A DNA stretch of 36,258 nt from Actinomycetes bacterium (GTDB taxonomy: Bacteria; Actinomycetota; Acidimicrobiia; Acidimicrobiales; RAAP-2): the NCBI GenBank assembly GCA_021820665.1, contig JAKADK010000023.1, positions 1 to 36,258 on the forward strand, read 5' to 3'. A program made the translations under genes and the position numbers. Below the pieces are notes generated by a model. The model was not told the DNA's origin. It was given only the letters and a program-made list of their open reading frames with translations, and searched no databases. Position 1 is the first letter of the stretch. The number at the start of each line of letters is the position of its first letter. Positions 22,287 to 30,543 of this stretch are shown piece by piece.

Positions 22287-23366
22287 CTGGCGGTCGGCCG
22301 GGCGCAGGGGCACCATCGGCGGGGAGCCGGTCCCGCCGGCCCGCGGCCCGGTCCACGGCGCCGGCGGCGCGTCGAGCGTGCCGGCGAGCGCATAGGCGAT
22401 TGCCTCGTAGTTGACGCGCCATCCCCGAAAGTGCTCCCACCGCTCGCCGGGCGGTCGGGTGCAGCGGAAGCCGATGTCCTCCAAGTGGGCGACGGCGTCG
22501 TCGAACTCCTGGCGGGGCAGGGTGATCGGATCGTCGGGATCGGGATCGGGGTCGTAGTCGATCCCGATCACCGAGGCGATGTCCCTTAGACAGGTGAACC
22601 CCATGCGCACGCACATCCGAGCCTCCGTGGCGGCGCCGTCCGGGTCCAGCGCCAGGTGGATGGCGGCGGCGTCGAGCACGGCGACGAGGCTGACGATCCA
22701 CGAATTGAGGGCCCTCGGCGACCGGAAGTACAGGAGCGAGGGATAGCTGGTGTGGCTCTCCGCCACGTCGGCCGACCACCGCTCCCATTCCGACCACAGC
22801 CTCGCGAGGTCACCGTCCAGCCCGACCAGGTGGTGGCGGGCGAGGAGCTCGGGGCCCCACGCCGGTGCTCCTGCCCTGCTCTCGAGGAGCGTGACGAGCG
22901 TCTCACGCCGATTGAACGCCGCGTAGAGGGTGGGGAGGTAGGCGATCTGCAGGGCGACGACGATCATGCCGGAGGCGGCGGCGACGAAGTCCGCCACCTG
23001 GGAGCTGCCCCGGTGGCCGGCGGCGAACCCGAGAGTCAGCACCGACGACCCGGCCTCGGCGAAGGCGGCGTGCCAGGTCGACGCCCCCAGGCCCAGGTCG
23101 GCGAGCGTGAAGCCGAACACGTCCAGTCCCAGCCACGTGGCCAGCAGCACGAGGAGGGCGACAGGCTCGCTCAGGGCGAGGACCCGGTCCTTGGCGGAGA
23201 ACCGCCGCCGACGCCGGGCGACGGCACGGAAGACCATCCTCGTGAGCCGCATGGAGAGCAGGCTGAGCCCGCGGGCGGGCGAGCGCGGCACGATGAGCAC
23301 CCGGACGACGCTGCCGGCGTCCACGACCAGCACGACGATGCCGCCGACCAGCGCGATCCAGCCCAC
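22272..23366 (-). CDS. Membrane protein with a degenerate two-helix K+-channel-like pore module
   Basis: I do not recognise a named family with certainty. The 364-residue protein starts with a hydrophobic segment (residues about 2-28), a basic stretch with RRRRR (51-55), then a second helix (about 63-85), a pore-like loop EAGSSVLTLGFAAG (about 104-117) and a third helix (about 126-148). That layout resembles the M1-pore-M2 module of potassium channels, with TLGF at 111-114 in place of TVGYG. The C-terminal 200 residues are soluble, with acidic DYDPDPDPDD. GTG 23366 is the likely start. It follows the Rrf2 gene by about 100 bases on the same strand. Confidence 0.7.
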   Translation of the reverse strand: MGWIALVGGIVVLVVDAGSVVRVLIVPRSPARGLSLLSMRLTRMVFRAVARRRRRFSAKDRVLALSEPVALLVLLATWLGLDVFGFTLADLGLGASTWHAAFAEAGSSVLTLGFAAGHRGSSQVADFVAAASGMIVVALQIAYLPTLYAAFNRRETLVTLLESRAGAPAWGPELLARHHLVGLDGDLARLWSEWERWSADVAESHTSYPSLLYFRSPRALNSWIVSLVAVLDAAAIHLALDPDGAATEARMCVRMGFTCLRDIASVIGIDYDPDPDPDDPITLPRQEFDDAVAHLEDIGFRCTRPPGERWEHFRGWRVNYEAIAYALAGTLDAPPAPWTGPRAGGTGSPPMVPLRPADRQPRTP

Positions 23367-23467
23367 GGGTGCTCAGGTCCCGGTCGGCCGGGCCGGGGGC
23401 CGAGGCGCCGCCTGCCCGACGACCACGCAGCGCCCCGCAGGGACGACCGGTCCGACCACCCGGCTTC

Positions 23468-23914
23468 TCAGCTCGGCCCGAGGGGGGTCGGCACGCGACC
23501 CTGGGCCCGAGCGACCATGTCGGCGAGGGTGAAGGAGTCCAGGAACGAGCGCATGTGCTCGCCGACGTCGGCCCACACGGCGAGGAGGACGCACTGGCCT
23601 TCGTGCTCGCACGCGCCGTTCTCGTGCGGCAGCCCGAAGTCGCCGGCGACGATCGGTCCGTCCACGGCGCTCACGATCTGGGAGAGGGTGATGTCCTCGG
23701 CCGGTCGGGCCAGGACATAGCCTCCCCCGACGCCGCGTTTGGACCGGACGAGACCGGCTCCCTTCAGGGCCAAGAGGATCTGCTCGAGGTAGGGCTGGGG
23801 GAGCCCGGTGCGGGCCGCGATGTCCCGGACGGCGATGGGCCCGTCCGTGTCGACGTGCAGGGCAAGAAAGAGGAGGGCCCGACTGGCATAGTCCCCACGC
23901 GTCGATACCCTCAC
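23468..23914 (-). CDS. Rrf2-family transcriptional regulator
   Basis: The 148-residue protein has the Rrf2 winged helix (MRVSTRGDYASRALLFLALH; IAARTGLPQPYLEQILLALKGAGLVRSKRGVGGGY) and a C-terminal segment with two Cys, C102 and C108 (ACEHEGQCVLL). IscR and NsrR ligate a 2Fe-2S or 4Fe-4S cluster with three Cys spaced 6 apart; only the last two are present here, so the cluster type is unclear and another ligand may serve. It could sense iron-sulfur status, nitric oxide, redox state or cysteine metabolism. GTG 23914 lies six bases after TAGCAT with no ribosome-binding site, suggesting a leaderless mRNA. Confidence 0.9.
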   Translation of the reverse strand: MRVSTRGDYASRALLFLALHVDTDGPIAVRDIAARTGLPQPYLEQILLALKGAGLVRSKRGVGGGYVLARPAEDITLSQIVSAVDGPIVAGDFGLPHENGACEHEGQCVLLAVWADVGEHMRSFLDSFTLADMVARAQGRVPTPLGPS

Positions 23915-23920
23915 GGGGCC

Positions 23921-23926
23921 ATGCTA
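23921..23926 (-). promoter_or_regulatory. -10 box of a probably leaderless Rrf2 transcript
   Basis: On the minus strand TAGCAT is followed by six bases (GGCCCC) and then GTG, placing the start of transcription at the start codon. No -35 match was seen. Confidence 0.4.
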
Positions 23927-23981
23927 CGCCGGGCGCCCCACCCGGGTGCCGGGAAGGGGAACCCTTCGGCGCGTGGTTCGC

Positions 23982-24656
23982 TCAGCGCCCGCCGAGCTTG
24001 CCGGCCGCCAGGTCTTCGGCCATCGCCCAGCCGAAGGCGACGAGCCGCCCACCCCCGGCGACGTCAATGGCGTCGAAGCACGTCGGGGCATCCTCGGGCG
24101 GCGTCACCTTCGGACCGCCGAAGTCGAAGCCACCGGTCTCGGTCCCGTCGCCCTCCAGGATGAAGGTCCGGTCGTCGATCCGACCGTCGGCGCCGAAGCG
24201 CTTCGCCAGTCTCCGTCCCCACGCCCGCTCCTCCCCGGTCGCCTTGTGGTCGACGCCGGGCACGACGTCGACGAGGCCGGCGAACGCCCGCATCCCCTCA
24301 GGGGCCAGCAACCTGGTGCCCACCAGGACGTCCTCGTCGGGGAACGCCAGCACGGCCCGACGGTAGGTGTCGGCCATCATTGCCCGGAGGAAGCTCTCCG
24401 CCCGTGCCGTCCGGTCGATGGTCGCCACCCCGATCAGGAGCGACGGGGTCCCGCCGATCCGCTCCAGGGTCGACAGGGAGTACCCGCGCAGGCGGGTCCC
24501 CTCGCGTACCTGGGTGGCGAGCACCCACTCCTCGCGCTGCTTCGACAGGAAACCGATGTCGAAGTGGGGCGGGCGTTCTGCACAGAGATCGGCCATCTCC
24601 TCCAGCTCTGCGTCGCTGACTGCCGTGCAATCCTTGGTCTCGACCTGGATGGACAT
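23982..24656 (-). CDS. Conserved-looking protein of unknown function
   Basis: I do not recognise this 224-residue protein. It is soluble, with no signal peptide or membrane segment. An alternation of predicted strands and helices in FLSKQREEWVLATQVREGTRLRGYSL, TPSLLIGVATIDRTA and FLRAMMADTYRRAVLAFPDEDVLVGTRLLAPEG faintly resembles an acyltransferase-like fold, but no acetyl-CoA loop motif is clear. A Gly-rich GGFDFGGPKVTPPEDAPTCF region follows. It has codon use like its neighbours and AAGGAG about 14 bases before the ATG, so it is very probably a real gene. It lies downstream of its own promoter after dnaE. Confidence 0.75.
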   Translation of the reverse strand: MSIQVETKDCTAVSDAELEEMADLCAERPPHFDIGFLSKQREEWVLATQVREGTRLRGYSLSTLERIGGTPSLLIGVATIDRTARAESFLRAMMADTYRRAVLAFPDEDVLVGTRLLAPEGMRAFAGLVDVVPGVDHKATGEERAWGRRLAKRFGADGRIDDRTFILEGDGTETGGFDFGGPKVTPPEDAPTCFDAIDVAGGGRLVAFGWAMAEDLAAGKLGGR

Positions 24657-24792
24657 CAGCCGTTCACCACTCCTTGTCCTCGTGTTGTCCTCGTGCGGCG
24701 CGTGGCCACCGTTCGGTTCGCCTGCTGACGGACGACCCCCTGGGCACCACGACGACCCAACCCGGGCACACTCCGTTGCAGGAGCTTCGCCA

Positions 24793-24821
24793 ATTTTACG
24801 GGATTTCGAGCCCGCTGTCCC
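24793..24821 (-). promoter_or_regulatory. Sigma-70-type promoter for the unknown protein gene
   Basis: On the minus strand GGGACA (24821-24816) and TAAAAT (24798-24793) are separated by 17 bases. The transcript would begin near 24786, with a leader of about 130 bases before the ATG at 24656. Confidence 0.5.
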
Positions 24822-24889
24822 ATCCGGCGGTCATCGCTGCGCCGAACAGAGAGTGGACCTCCGGTATGGACCCCACCTGACCAGGGTGT

Positions 24890-27800
24890 TCACACGGCGA
24901 TCGCGTTCGGCCCCAGGAGCACACGCAGCTCGCCCACCAAGCCGGGTCGGCTGGTCACGGCGTAGGCGGGGGGCAGGCGGAGGACCTTCTCGCCGACGTG
25001 CAAGAAGACCGGGGCATCCCCGGCATGCTCCGTGAGGAGGCGCTTGAGCTCCTCGACGGTGGTGTCGGTGAGCACGGCGATCGGGAGGGCGATGTGGAGC
25101 TCACCGGTCGCTTCGGTGGTCAGCTCCGGCCGGCGGATCTCCATGCAGACCAGCTTCATCTGGTCGTCCCGGAGGTCGATCCGACCCTTGAGCACCACGA
25201 TGGCGTCGTCCTCGAGGAGCGCCCCGTACTCCGCCATCGTCTTGGGGAAGACGAAGACCTCCATGGACGACTGGAGGTCTTCGAGGACGAAGGTGGCCAT
25301 GAGCTCACCCTTTTTCGTGTAGCGCCGGGACAGATCCGTGACGACGCCGCCGACGGTACGGAGCTGGCCATCCCCCGACGGCCCGCCGGGCAGGGCGCCG
25401 ACGCTGTCGGGGTCGAGGTCCCTGAGCTCGGCCAGGGAGCAGTCCGTCCATTTGGCCAGCGCCGTCTCCAGGCCCATGAGGGGGTGGTCGGAGACGTAGA
25501 GCCCGAGCATCTCCTTCTCGAACGCCAGACGCTGGACTTTGTCGTAGTCACGGTCGGGGATGGTGACCCGGAGGTCCTCGAACCCCTCGGAGGCCCCGCC
25601 CGGGCCGGCCTCCAGGGAGGCGAACAGCGACACGATGCCGGCGTCGAGCTTCCGGCGGCGCTCGAGGACCCGGTCGACGATCTCTTCGAAGACGAGAGCC
25701 AGCCCCTGGCGGGGATGGCCGAGGGAGTCGAACGCCCCGGCCTTGATGAGCGAGTCGATGGTGCGCTTGTTCAGGACCTGGGGGTCCACCCGCCGGCAGA
25801 AGTCGACGAAGTCCACGTAGGGCCCGCCCGCTGTCCGCTCGGCCACGATGTGGGCCACGAGCCCCTCGCCGACGTTGCGCACGGCGGCCAGGCCGAAGGT
25901 GATGGCCCCGGGTCCACCGGCCCCAGCGTCGGTGTGGTCGGTGGCGAAGTCGGACTGGGACCGGTTCACGTCGGGCACGAGCACCTTGATGCCCATGGAG
26001 CGGCACTCGGCCAGGTAGACGGCCGTCTTGTCCTTGTTGTCCTTCACCGACGTCAGGAGGGCGGCGAAGTACTCGGTGGGATGGTGGGCTTTCAGCCACG
26101 CCGTCTGGTAGGCGATCATGCCGTAGCCATAGGAGTGAGACTTGTTGAAGGCGTAGTCGGCGAACGGCTCGATGATGTCGAACAGTGCCGTGCCGACCGC
26201 CTCTCCGTACCCCTGGGTGACGCACCCGGCCACGAACTTCTCCCGCTCGGCCTGGATGAGCGCCCGGATCTTCTTGCCGCACGCCTTGCGCAGGTTGTCG
26301 GCCTCCGCCAGGGTGTAGCCGGCGAACTTCTGGGCCACCCGCATGACCGACTCCTGGTAGATCATGAGCCCGTAGGTGTCAGCCAGGATCTCTTCCAGGT
26401 CCGGGTGGAGGTAGGTGACCGGCTTCCGGCCGTTCTTCCGGTCGGCGTAGTCCTTGTGCATGTTGGCGGCCATGGGACCGGGTCGGTAGAGGGCGACGAG
26501 GGCGGCCACGTCGTCGAACGTGGTCGGGGCCAGGGACCGCATCAGCGCACGCATCGGGCCGCCCTCGAGCTGGAAGACGCCCATCGAGTCGCCGCGCCGG
26601 AGCATGGCGAAGGTGTCCTCGTCGTCGAGCGGGACGTCGTCAATGTCGGGGCGTGAACCGGTGGAGGTCTCGATGAGGTCGAGCGCCCGCTCGATCACCG
26701 AGAGGTTCCGCAGCCCGAGGAAGTCCATCTTCAGCAGCCCGAGCTCCTCGACGCCGTGCATCTCGTACTGGGTGACGACCGGCGCGTCCTCGGGATCGGC
26801 GCTCCCGTCCGGCTTGCGCTGGATGGGGACGTACTCGGTGAGCGGCTGGTCGGTGATGACGACGGCGGCGGCATGGATGCCGTCCTGGCGACGGAGCCCC
26901 TCCAGCCCCTTGGCGACGTCGATCACCCGGCGTGCCTCGGGGTCGTTGTCGTACATGGCGCGTAGCTCGCCGGCGGCGGCGTAGCCGTCTTCGTACCCCT
27001 CGGTCTTGGTCAGGCAGGCGGCGAGCGGGGTGTCCCGGCCCATCATCAACGGAGGCATGGCCTTGGCGATGCGATCGCCCACGATGTAGGGGTAGCCGAG
27101 CACCCGCGCCCCGTCTCGCACGGCGGCCCGCGCCTTGATAGTCGAGAAGGTGACGATCTGGGCGACGTGGTCCGAGCCGTACCGCTCGGCGGCGTAGCGG
27201 ATCATGTCGCCCCGGTAGCGCTCGTCGAAGTCCATGTCGATGTCGGGCATCTGGACCCGCCCCGGGTTCAAGAAGCGCTCGAAGAGGAGGTCGTAGCGGA
27301 TGGGGTCGAGGTCGACGATCGACAGGCAGTAGGCCACGCAGCAACCGGCCGCCGACCCTCGCCCGGGCCCGACGCGGATGCGCCGCGACCGGGCGAAGCG
27401 GATCAGGTCCCACACGACGAGGAAGTAGGCGGCAAACCCCATGTCGGAGATGACCGCCAGCTCGTAGTCGAGCCGCTCGAGCACCTGGGCGCTGAGCGGG
27501 TGGCCGTAACGCTCCTTGGCGCCTTCGATGCTCAGGTGTCGGAGGTAGCGGCTCGCCCGCTCCTCGTAGGTGGTGCCGGTGAACTCGTCGGGCACGGGGA
27601 AGCGGGGGAGGCTGGGGTGGCCGAACTCGATCTCGACGTGGGCACGCTCGGCGATGAGCAGGGTGTTATCGCACGCCTCGGGAAGATCGGCGAAGAGCTG
27701 GCGCATCTCGGCGGACGACTTCAGGTAGTGCTGGTCGCTGTCGAACTTGAACCGCTTGGGGTCGTCGATGGTCGCCCCGGTCTGCACGCACAGCAAGGCG

Positions 27801-28501
27801 TCGTGGGCCTCGTGGTCGGCCCGGTGGGTGTAGTGGCTGTCGTTGGTGGCGAGGAGCGGCGCCCCGAGCCGCCGGGCGATGTCGAGCAGCACGGGGTTGG
27901 TCCGCCGTTGCTCGGGGAGGCCGTGGTCCTGGACCTCCACGAACAGCTGGTCCTTCCCGAAGATGTCCTGCAACCGTCCGGCCAGCGCCTCGGCCTTCGC
28001 CTGGTCGCCGGCCAGGATGGCCTGGAGGACGACACCGCCGAGGCAGCCCGTGGTGGCGATCAGGCCCTCGTGGTGGCGCTCGAGCAGCTCCCAGTCGACC
28101 CGGGGCTTGTAGTAGTAGCCCTCCAGGAACGCCGCCGAGGACAGCTTGAGGAGGTTGCGATAGCCCTGGCTCGTCTCGGCCAGGAGGGTGAGGTGGTAGT
28201 AGAGCTTCTCGCCCCCCTCGACGTTCCCGCCGCCGTCGTCGACCTTTCCCCGTCGGACCGGCCGGTCGTGGCGGGACTCGGCTGCCATGTAGGCCTCCGT
28301 GCCGATGACCGGGTTCACCCCGGCCTTCCGGCAGGCGGCGTAGAAGTCGAGCACCCCGTACATGTTCCCGTGGTCGGTGATCCCGAGCGCGGGCTGGCCG
28401 TCGGCGACGGCCGCCGCCACCAGGTCGTCGACGCGGGCCGCCCCGTCGAGCATGGAGAACTCGGTGTGGGTGTGGAGGTGGGTGAACGATCGCGCTGTCA
28501 C
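24890..28501 (-). CDS. dnaE: DNA polymerase III alpha subunit, DnaE1 type
   Basis: This is the replicative polymerase catalytic subunit, 1203 residues, close to mycobacterial DnaE1. The N-terminal PHP domain keeps its metal ligands (HLHTHTEFSMLDG, DHGNMYG, GTEAYMA, YYHLTLLAE, TTGCLGG, TNDSHYTH), so proofreading by the PHP exonuclease, known for mycobacterial DnaE1, is plausible. The polymerase domain has GRGSAAGC and the catalytic PDIDMDFDE (about residue 420), then QDGIHAAAVVIT and LKMDFLGLRNLSVI; a helix-hairpin-helix region and a C-terminal OB domain (TVGGVVTDLSRRYTKKGELM) follow. GTG 28501 has GAGGAG 7-12 bases upstream. Confidence 0.97.
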   Translation of the reverse strand: MTARSFTHLHTHTEFSMLDGAARVDDLVAAAVADGQPALGITDHGNMYGVLDFYAACRKAGVNPVIGTEAYMAAESRHDRPVRRGKVDDGGGNVEGGEKLYYHLTLLAETSQGYRNLLKLSSAAFLEGYYYKPRVDWELLERHHEGLIATTGCLGGVVLQAILAGDQAKAEALAGRLQDIFGKDQLFVEVQDHGLPEQRRTNPVLLDIARRLGAPLLATNDSHYTHRADHEAHDALLCVQTGATIDDPKRFKFDSDQHYLKSSAEMRQLFADLPEACDNTLLIAERAHVEIEFGHPSLPRFPVPDEFTGTTYEERASRYLRHLSIEGAKERYGHPLSAQVLERLDYELAVISDMGFAAYFLVVWDLIRFARSRRIRVGPGRGSAAGCCVAYCLSIVDLDPIRYDLLFERFLNPGRVQMPDIDMDFDERYRGDMIRYAAERYGSDHVAQIVTFSTIKARAAVRDGARVLGYPYIVGDRIAKAMPPLMMGRDTPLAACLTKTEGYEDGYAAAGELRAMYDNDPEARRVIDVAKGLEGLRRQDGIHAAAVVITDQPLTEYVPIQRKPDGSADPEDAPVVTQYEMHGVEELGLLKMDFLGLRNLSVIERALDLIETSTGSRPDIDDVPLDDEDTFAMLRRGDSMGVFQLEGGPMRALMRSLAPTTFDDVAALVALYRPGPMAANMHKDYADRKNGRKPVTYLHPDLEEILADTYGLMIYQESVMRVAQKFAGYTLAEADNLRKACGKKIRALIQAEREKFVAGCVTQGYGEAVGTALFDIIEPFADYAFNKSHSYGYGMIAYQTAWLKAHHPTEYFAALLTSVKDNKDKTAVYLAECRSMGIKVLVPDVNRSQSDFATDHTDAGAGGPGAITFGLAAVRNVGEGLVAHIVAERTAGGPYVDFVDFCRRVDPQVLNKRTIDSLIKAGAFDSLGHPRQGLALVFEEIVDRVLERRRKLDAGIVSLFASLEAGPGGASEGFEDLRVTIPDRDYDKVQRLAFEKEMLGLYVSDHPLMGLETALAKWTDCSLAELRDLDPDSVGALPGGPSGDGQLRTVGGVVTDLSRRYTKKGELMATFVLEDLQSSMEVFVFPKTMAEYGALLEDDAIVVLKGRIDLRDDQMKLVCMEIRRPELTTEATGELHIALPIAVLTDTTVEELKRLLTEHAGDAPVFLHVGEKVLRLPPAYAVTSRPGLVGELRVLLGPNAIAV

Positions 28502-28685
28502 AGGCCGGCTCCTCTTCCCACGCCCGGCCGGAGGGGACGGAGTGATCTCCCCGGCCCCTGGGCGAACGACATCGATGGCATTCAGACCCTAGCGCGCCGC
28601 GGATGAGGTGCCGGGGGCCGGGTCGTCGCCGTGGCCACGACCGTGACGGGTCGGCCCGGGGATCGTCACCGAGGCGGTCACCGGC

Positions 28686-29303
28686 TCACAGGTAGGTGCC
28701 GGGCCGACCGCCGGAGGGGTCCACCCCCGGGGGGAGGGCGCGGTGGCGCATCTCGTCCAGCTGGGCGCGCGCCGCGAACTGCTGCGCTACCAGGGTGGCC
28801 TGGATCCCGTGGAACAGCCCCTCCAGCCACCCGACGAGCTGGGCTTGGGCGATGCGGAGCTCGGGTTCCGACGGGACGGCGGTGTCGAAGGGGATCGAGA
28901 CCCGGTCGAGCTCTGCGGCCAGGTCGTCGGAGAGGCCGTCGGCCAGCTCCCGGATCGACTGCTCGTAGATCTCGCGGAGGCGTGCCCTTCCGGCTTCGTC
29001 GATGGGCGCCTGGCGTACCTCGTCGAGCAACTGCTTGACCATGGAGCCGATGCGGAGGAGCTTTGCCGGCTGCTCGATGGACTCGCCGCCCTGTCGGTCG
29101 GCCTGGCCGTCGCCCTGGTGGGCACCCTGGTGGGCGCCACCCTCCACGTCGACCACGGCGCCCGTGCCGGAGGTGCCGGTGCCCCCCACGGTCCCCGGTG
29201 CCGTGGGGGGCACCGGGGCGGGGGCGGTCGGCACGGGGGGCACTCGCGTCTCCTTCCCTTCCGGGTTGGTGGGCTCGGACGCCTGATCGGGGAGGTTGGT
29301 CAT
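28686..29303 (-). CDS. bpa: Bacterial proteasome activator, Bpa/PafE family
   Basis: In mycobacteria Bpa/PafE forms a dodecameric ring that docks on the 20S proteasome and helps it degrade unfolded proteins without ATP. The 205-residue protein matches that family: a disordered Pro/Gly/Gln-rich N-terminus, the helical core from about residue 80 (QPAKLLRIGSMVKQLLDEVR; LREIYEQSIRELADGLSDDL; ELRIAQAQLVGWLEGLFHGI), and a C-terminal GTYL that corresponds to the GQYL docking motif. The start ATG 29303 overlaps the preceding gene's stop (ATGA), so it is probably translated with it. A perfect 16-base inverted repeat lies inside codons about 30-43. The proteasome genes themselves are not in the window. 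Confidence 0.9.
   Translation of the reverse strand: MTNLPDQASEPTNPEGKETRVPPVPTAPAPVPPTAPGTVGGTGTSGTGAVVDVEGGAHQGAHQGDGQADRQGGESIEQPAKLLRIGSMVKQLLDEVRQAPIDEAGRARLREIYEQSIRELADGLSDDLAAELDRVSIPFDTAVPSEPELRIAQAQLVGWLEGLFHGIQATLVAQQFAARAQLDEMRHRALPPGVDPSGGRPGTYL
29176..29216 (-). other. Perfect 16-base GC-rich inverted repeat within the bpa coding region
   Basis: CCGGTGCCCCCCACGG (29176-29191) and its exact reverse complement CCGTGGGGGGCACCGG (29201-29216) flank a 9-base loop. In the mRNA it is a very stable hairpin over codons about 30-43 of the disordered linker, encoding a Pro-rich arm and a Gly-rich arm. It may slow translation, act in RNA processing or be a by-product of replication error. 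Confidence 0.75.
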
Positions 29304-30508
29304 GGTTCGATGTTGTCATCTCGGCGCAGGGCCAGGAGCGGCACCAGCATCTCAGCAGAGGTGAGCGACCCGTGCCGACCGGCCAGGCGGGTCTCGCCGG
29401 TGTCGGCCGGATCGAGGAAGGCGATGGGTTCGTAGGGGGCGAGCACGACGTCGCCGAGCCTGCCGAGGAGCTCGGCGTCCAGGCTCCCGCCCAGCCATCC
29501 CTCGTCGACGATCTGGTCGCGTCGCCGCACCCAGGTGGTCGAGGCGTGGAGCGCGCCGGCCGCGTCGACGAGGTCGTCGGTCGCTCCCGGCACGGCGTGG
29601 AGCCATCGGAACCGGCCCTCTCCGGAGAGGAACCGCACCCCGGCCATCACGGCACGGCCCAGGACCTCGACCCGGGGCCCGACCTCGACCTGTCCGTGAT
29701 CGGCCGTGACGGCGAGCACCGCGCCGGAGGGGAGCACCTTTACGATGTCGGCGACCAGCCGATCGGCCGCTACCAGCTCGGCATCGAAGTGGGCCCCGAG
29801 GCCGTGAGCATGCGCCACCTTGTCGACGCCGTCGTAGTAGGCGTACACGAACGGCTCCCCCTCGGCGACCAGGTGCCGGATCTCCACGGGAATGCCCGAC
29901 GGCGTCCGGTACCCGTAGAGGGGCGCGTCGCCGAGATGGGCGGCGGTGAACCCGGTGACGCCGAACTCGGCGTGGGACACGACCGGTACCGGGCGGAGCG
30001 CGCCCGGGAACGGGGCACAACGCTGGACCCTCGCCGCCGGACAGTGGACCCTGGCGTCCTGCTCCCGACCGGTGCCGACCACCCAACGCAGAGTGTTCAG
30101 CACGCGGCCGTCCTCGGTGGCCAGGCGGTAGCCGAGCATGCCGTGGCTGGCCGGGGGCTGGCCGGTGGTGATCGACGTGAGGGCGCAGGCTGTCGTCGTC
30201 GGGGCGACCGACGTGATCGGGGTGTCGAACCCCGCGGCCGTAGCCATTGTGGGAGCGAGCTCCACTCGGGTGCGGAGCTGCTCCCAACCGAGGCCGTCGA
30301 CCACCAGGAGGACCACCTGGTCCGCCGACCGGAGCGGTTCTGGGATCCACGAGGGCCGGTCGGCACCGAGCAGGGCCGGTACCAGGTTGGACAGGCACGC
30401 GCCGGAGTAGTCGGGGAGGACGGGCGCCGGGGGCCCGGTTCCAGCCGGGGACGGCGACGGTTTGTCATCCCTGCCCGTCACCGGGGATCCGTGGACGCTC
30501 GACGGCAC
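29300..30508 (-). CDS. Alkaline phosphatase superfamily protein (nucleotide pyrophosphatase/phosphodiesterase type)
   Basis: The protein should hydrolyse a phosphoester or phosphodiester with two metal ions. The family residues are in order: metal Asp in VVLLVVDGLGW, nucleophile Thr in VAPTTTACALTSITTGQ, Asp and His in YYDGVDKVAHAHG, DHG in VLAVTADHGQVEV, and His in AGRHGSLTSAE. About 402 residues if started at GTG 30508, chosen because TACAGT lies exactly six bases upstream on the minus strand; an in-frame GTG at 30526 would add six residues. No signal peptide is seen, so it is probably cytoplasmic. Its stop overlaps bpa's start by four bases, suggesting co-expression; the substrate is unknown. 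Confidence 0.88.
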   Translation of the reverse strand: MPSSVHGSPVTGRDDKPSPSPAGTGPPAPVLPDYSGACLSNLVPALLGADRPSWIPEPLRSADQVVLLVVDGLGWEQLRTRVELAPTMATAAGFDTPITSVAPTTTACALTSITTGQPPASHGMLGYRLATEDGRVLNTLRWVVGTGREQDARVHCPAARVQRCAPFPGALRPVPVVSHAEFGVTGFTAAHLGDAPLYGYRTPSGIPVEIRHLVAEGEPFVYAYYDGVDKVAHAHGLGAHFDAELVAADRLVADIVKVLPSGAVLAVTADHGQVEVGPRVEVLGRAVMAGVRFLSGEGRFRWLHAVPGATDDLVDAAGALHASTTWVRRRDQIVDEGWLGGSLDAELLGRLGDVVLAPYEPIAFLDPADTGETRLAGRHGSLTSAEMLVPLLALRRDDNIEP

Positions 30509-30514
30509 ACCGTG

Positions 30515-30520
30515 ACTGTA
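30515..30520 (-). promoter_or_regulatory. -10 box for a leaderless phosphodiesterase transcript
   Basis: On the minus strand TACAGT is followed by CACGGT and then GTG at 30508. No Shine-Dalgarno sequence is seen and no clear -35. Confidence 0.35.
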
Positions 30521-30543
30521 GGGCACCGGAGGGGGCCTGGATG

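Noticed and set aside
24795-24825. T-loop-like sequence (GGGATTTCGAGCCC) suggesting a tRNA or tmRNA
   Set aside because: The T-stem cannot pair with a seven-base loop, and no D-arm, anticodon arm or acceptor partner is found on either side. The AT-rich part fits a promoter better.
24998-26656. 552-codon plus-strand frame opposite dnaE
   Set aside because: The dnaE motifs are intact throughout on the other strand. The plus-strand translation has no domain and shows the typical biased composition of a shadow.
28678-29319. Second minus-strand frame over the bpa region
   Set aside because: It is out of frame with the recognised Bpa helices and Arg/Pro-rich.
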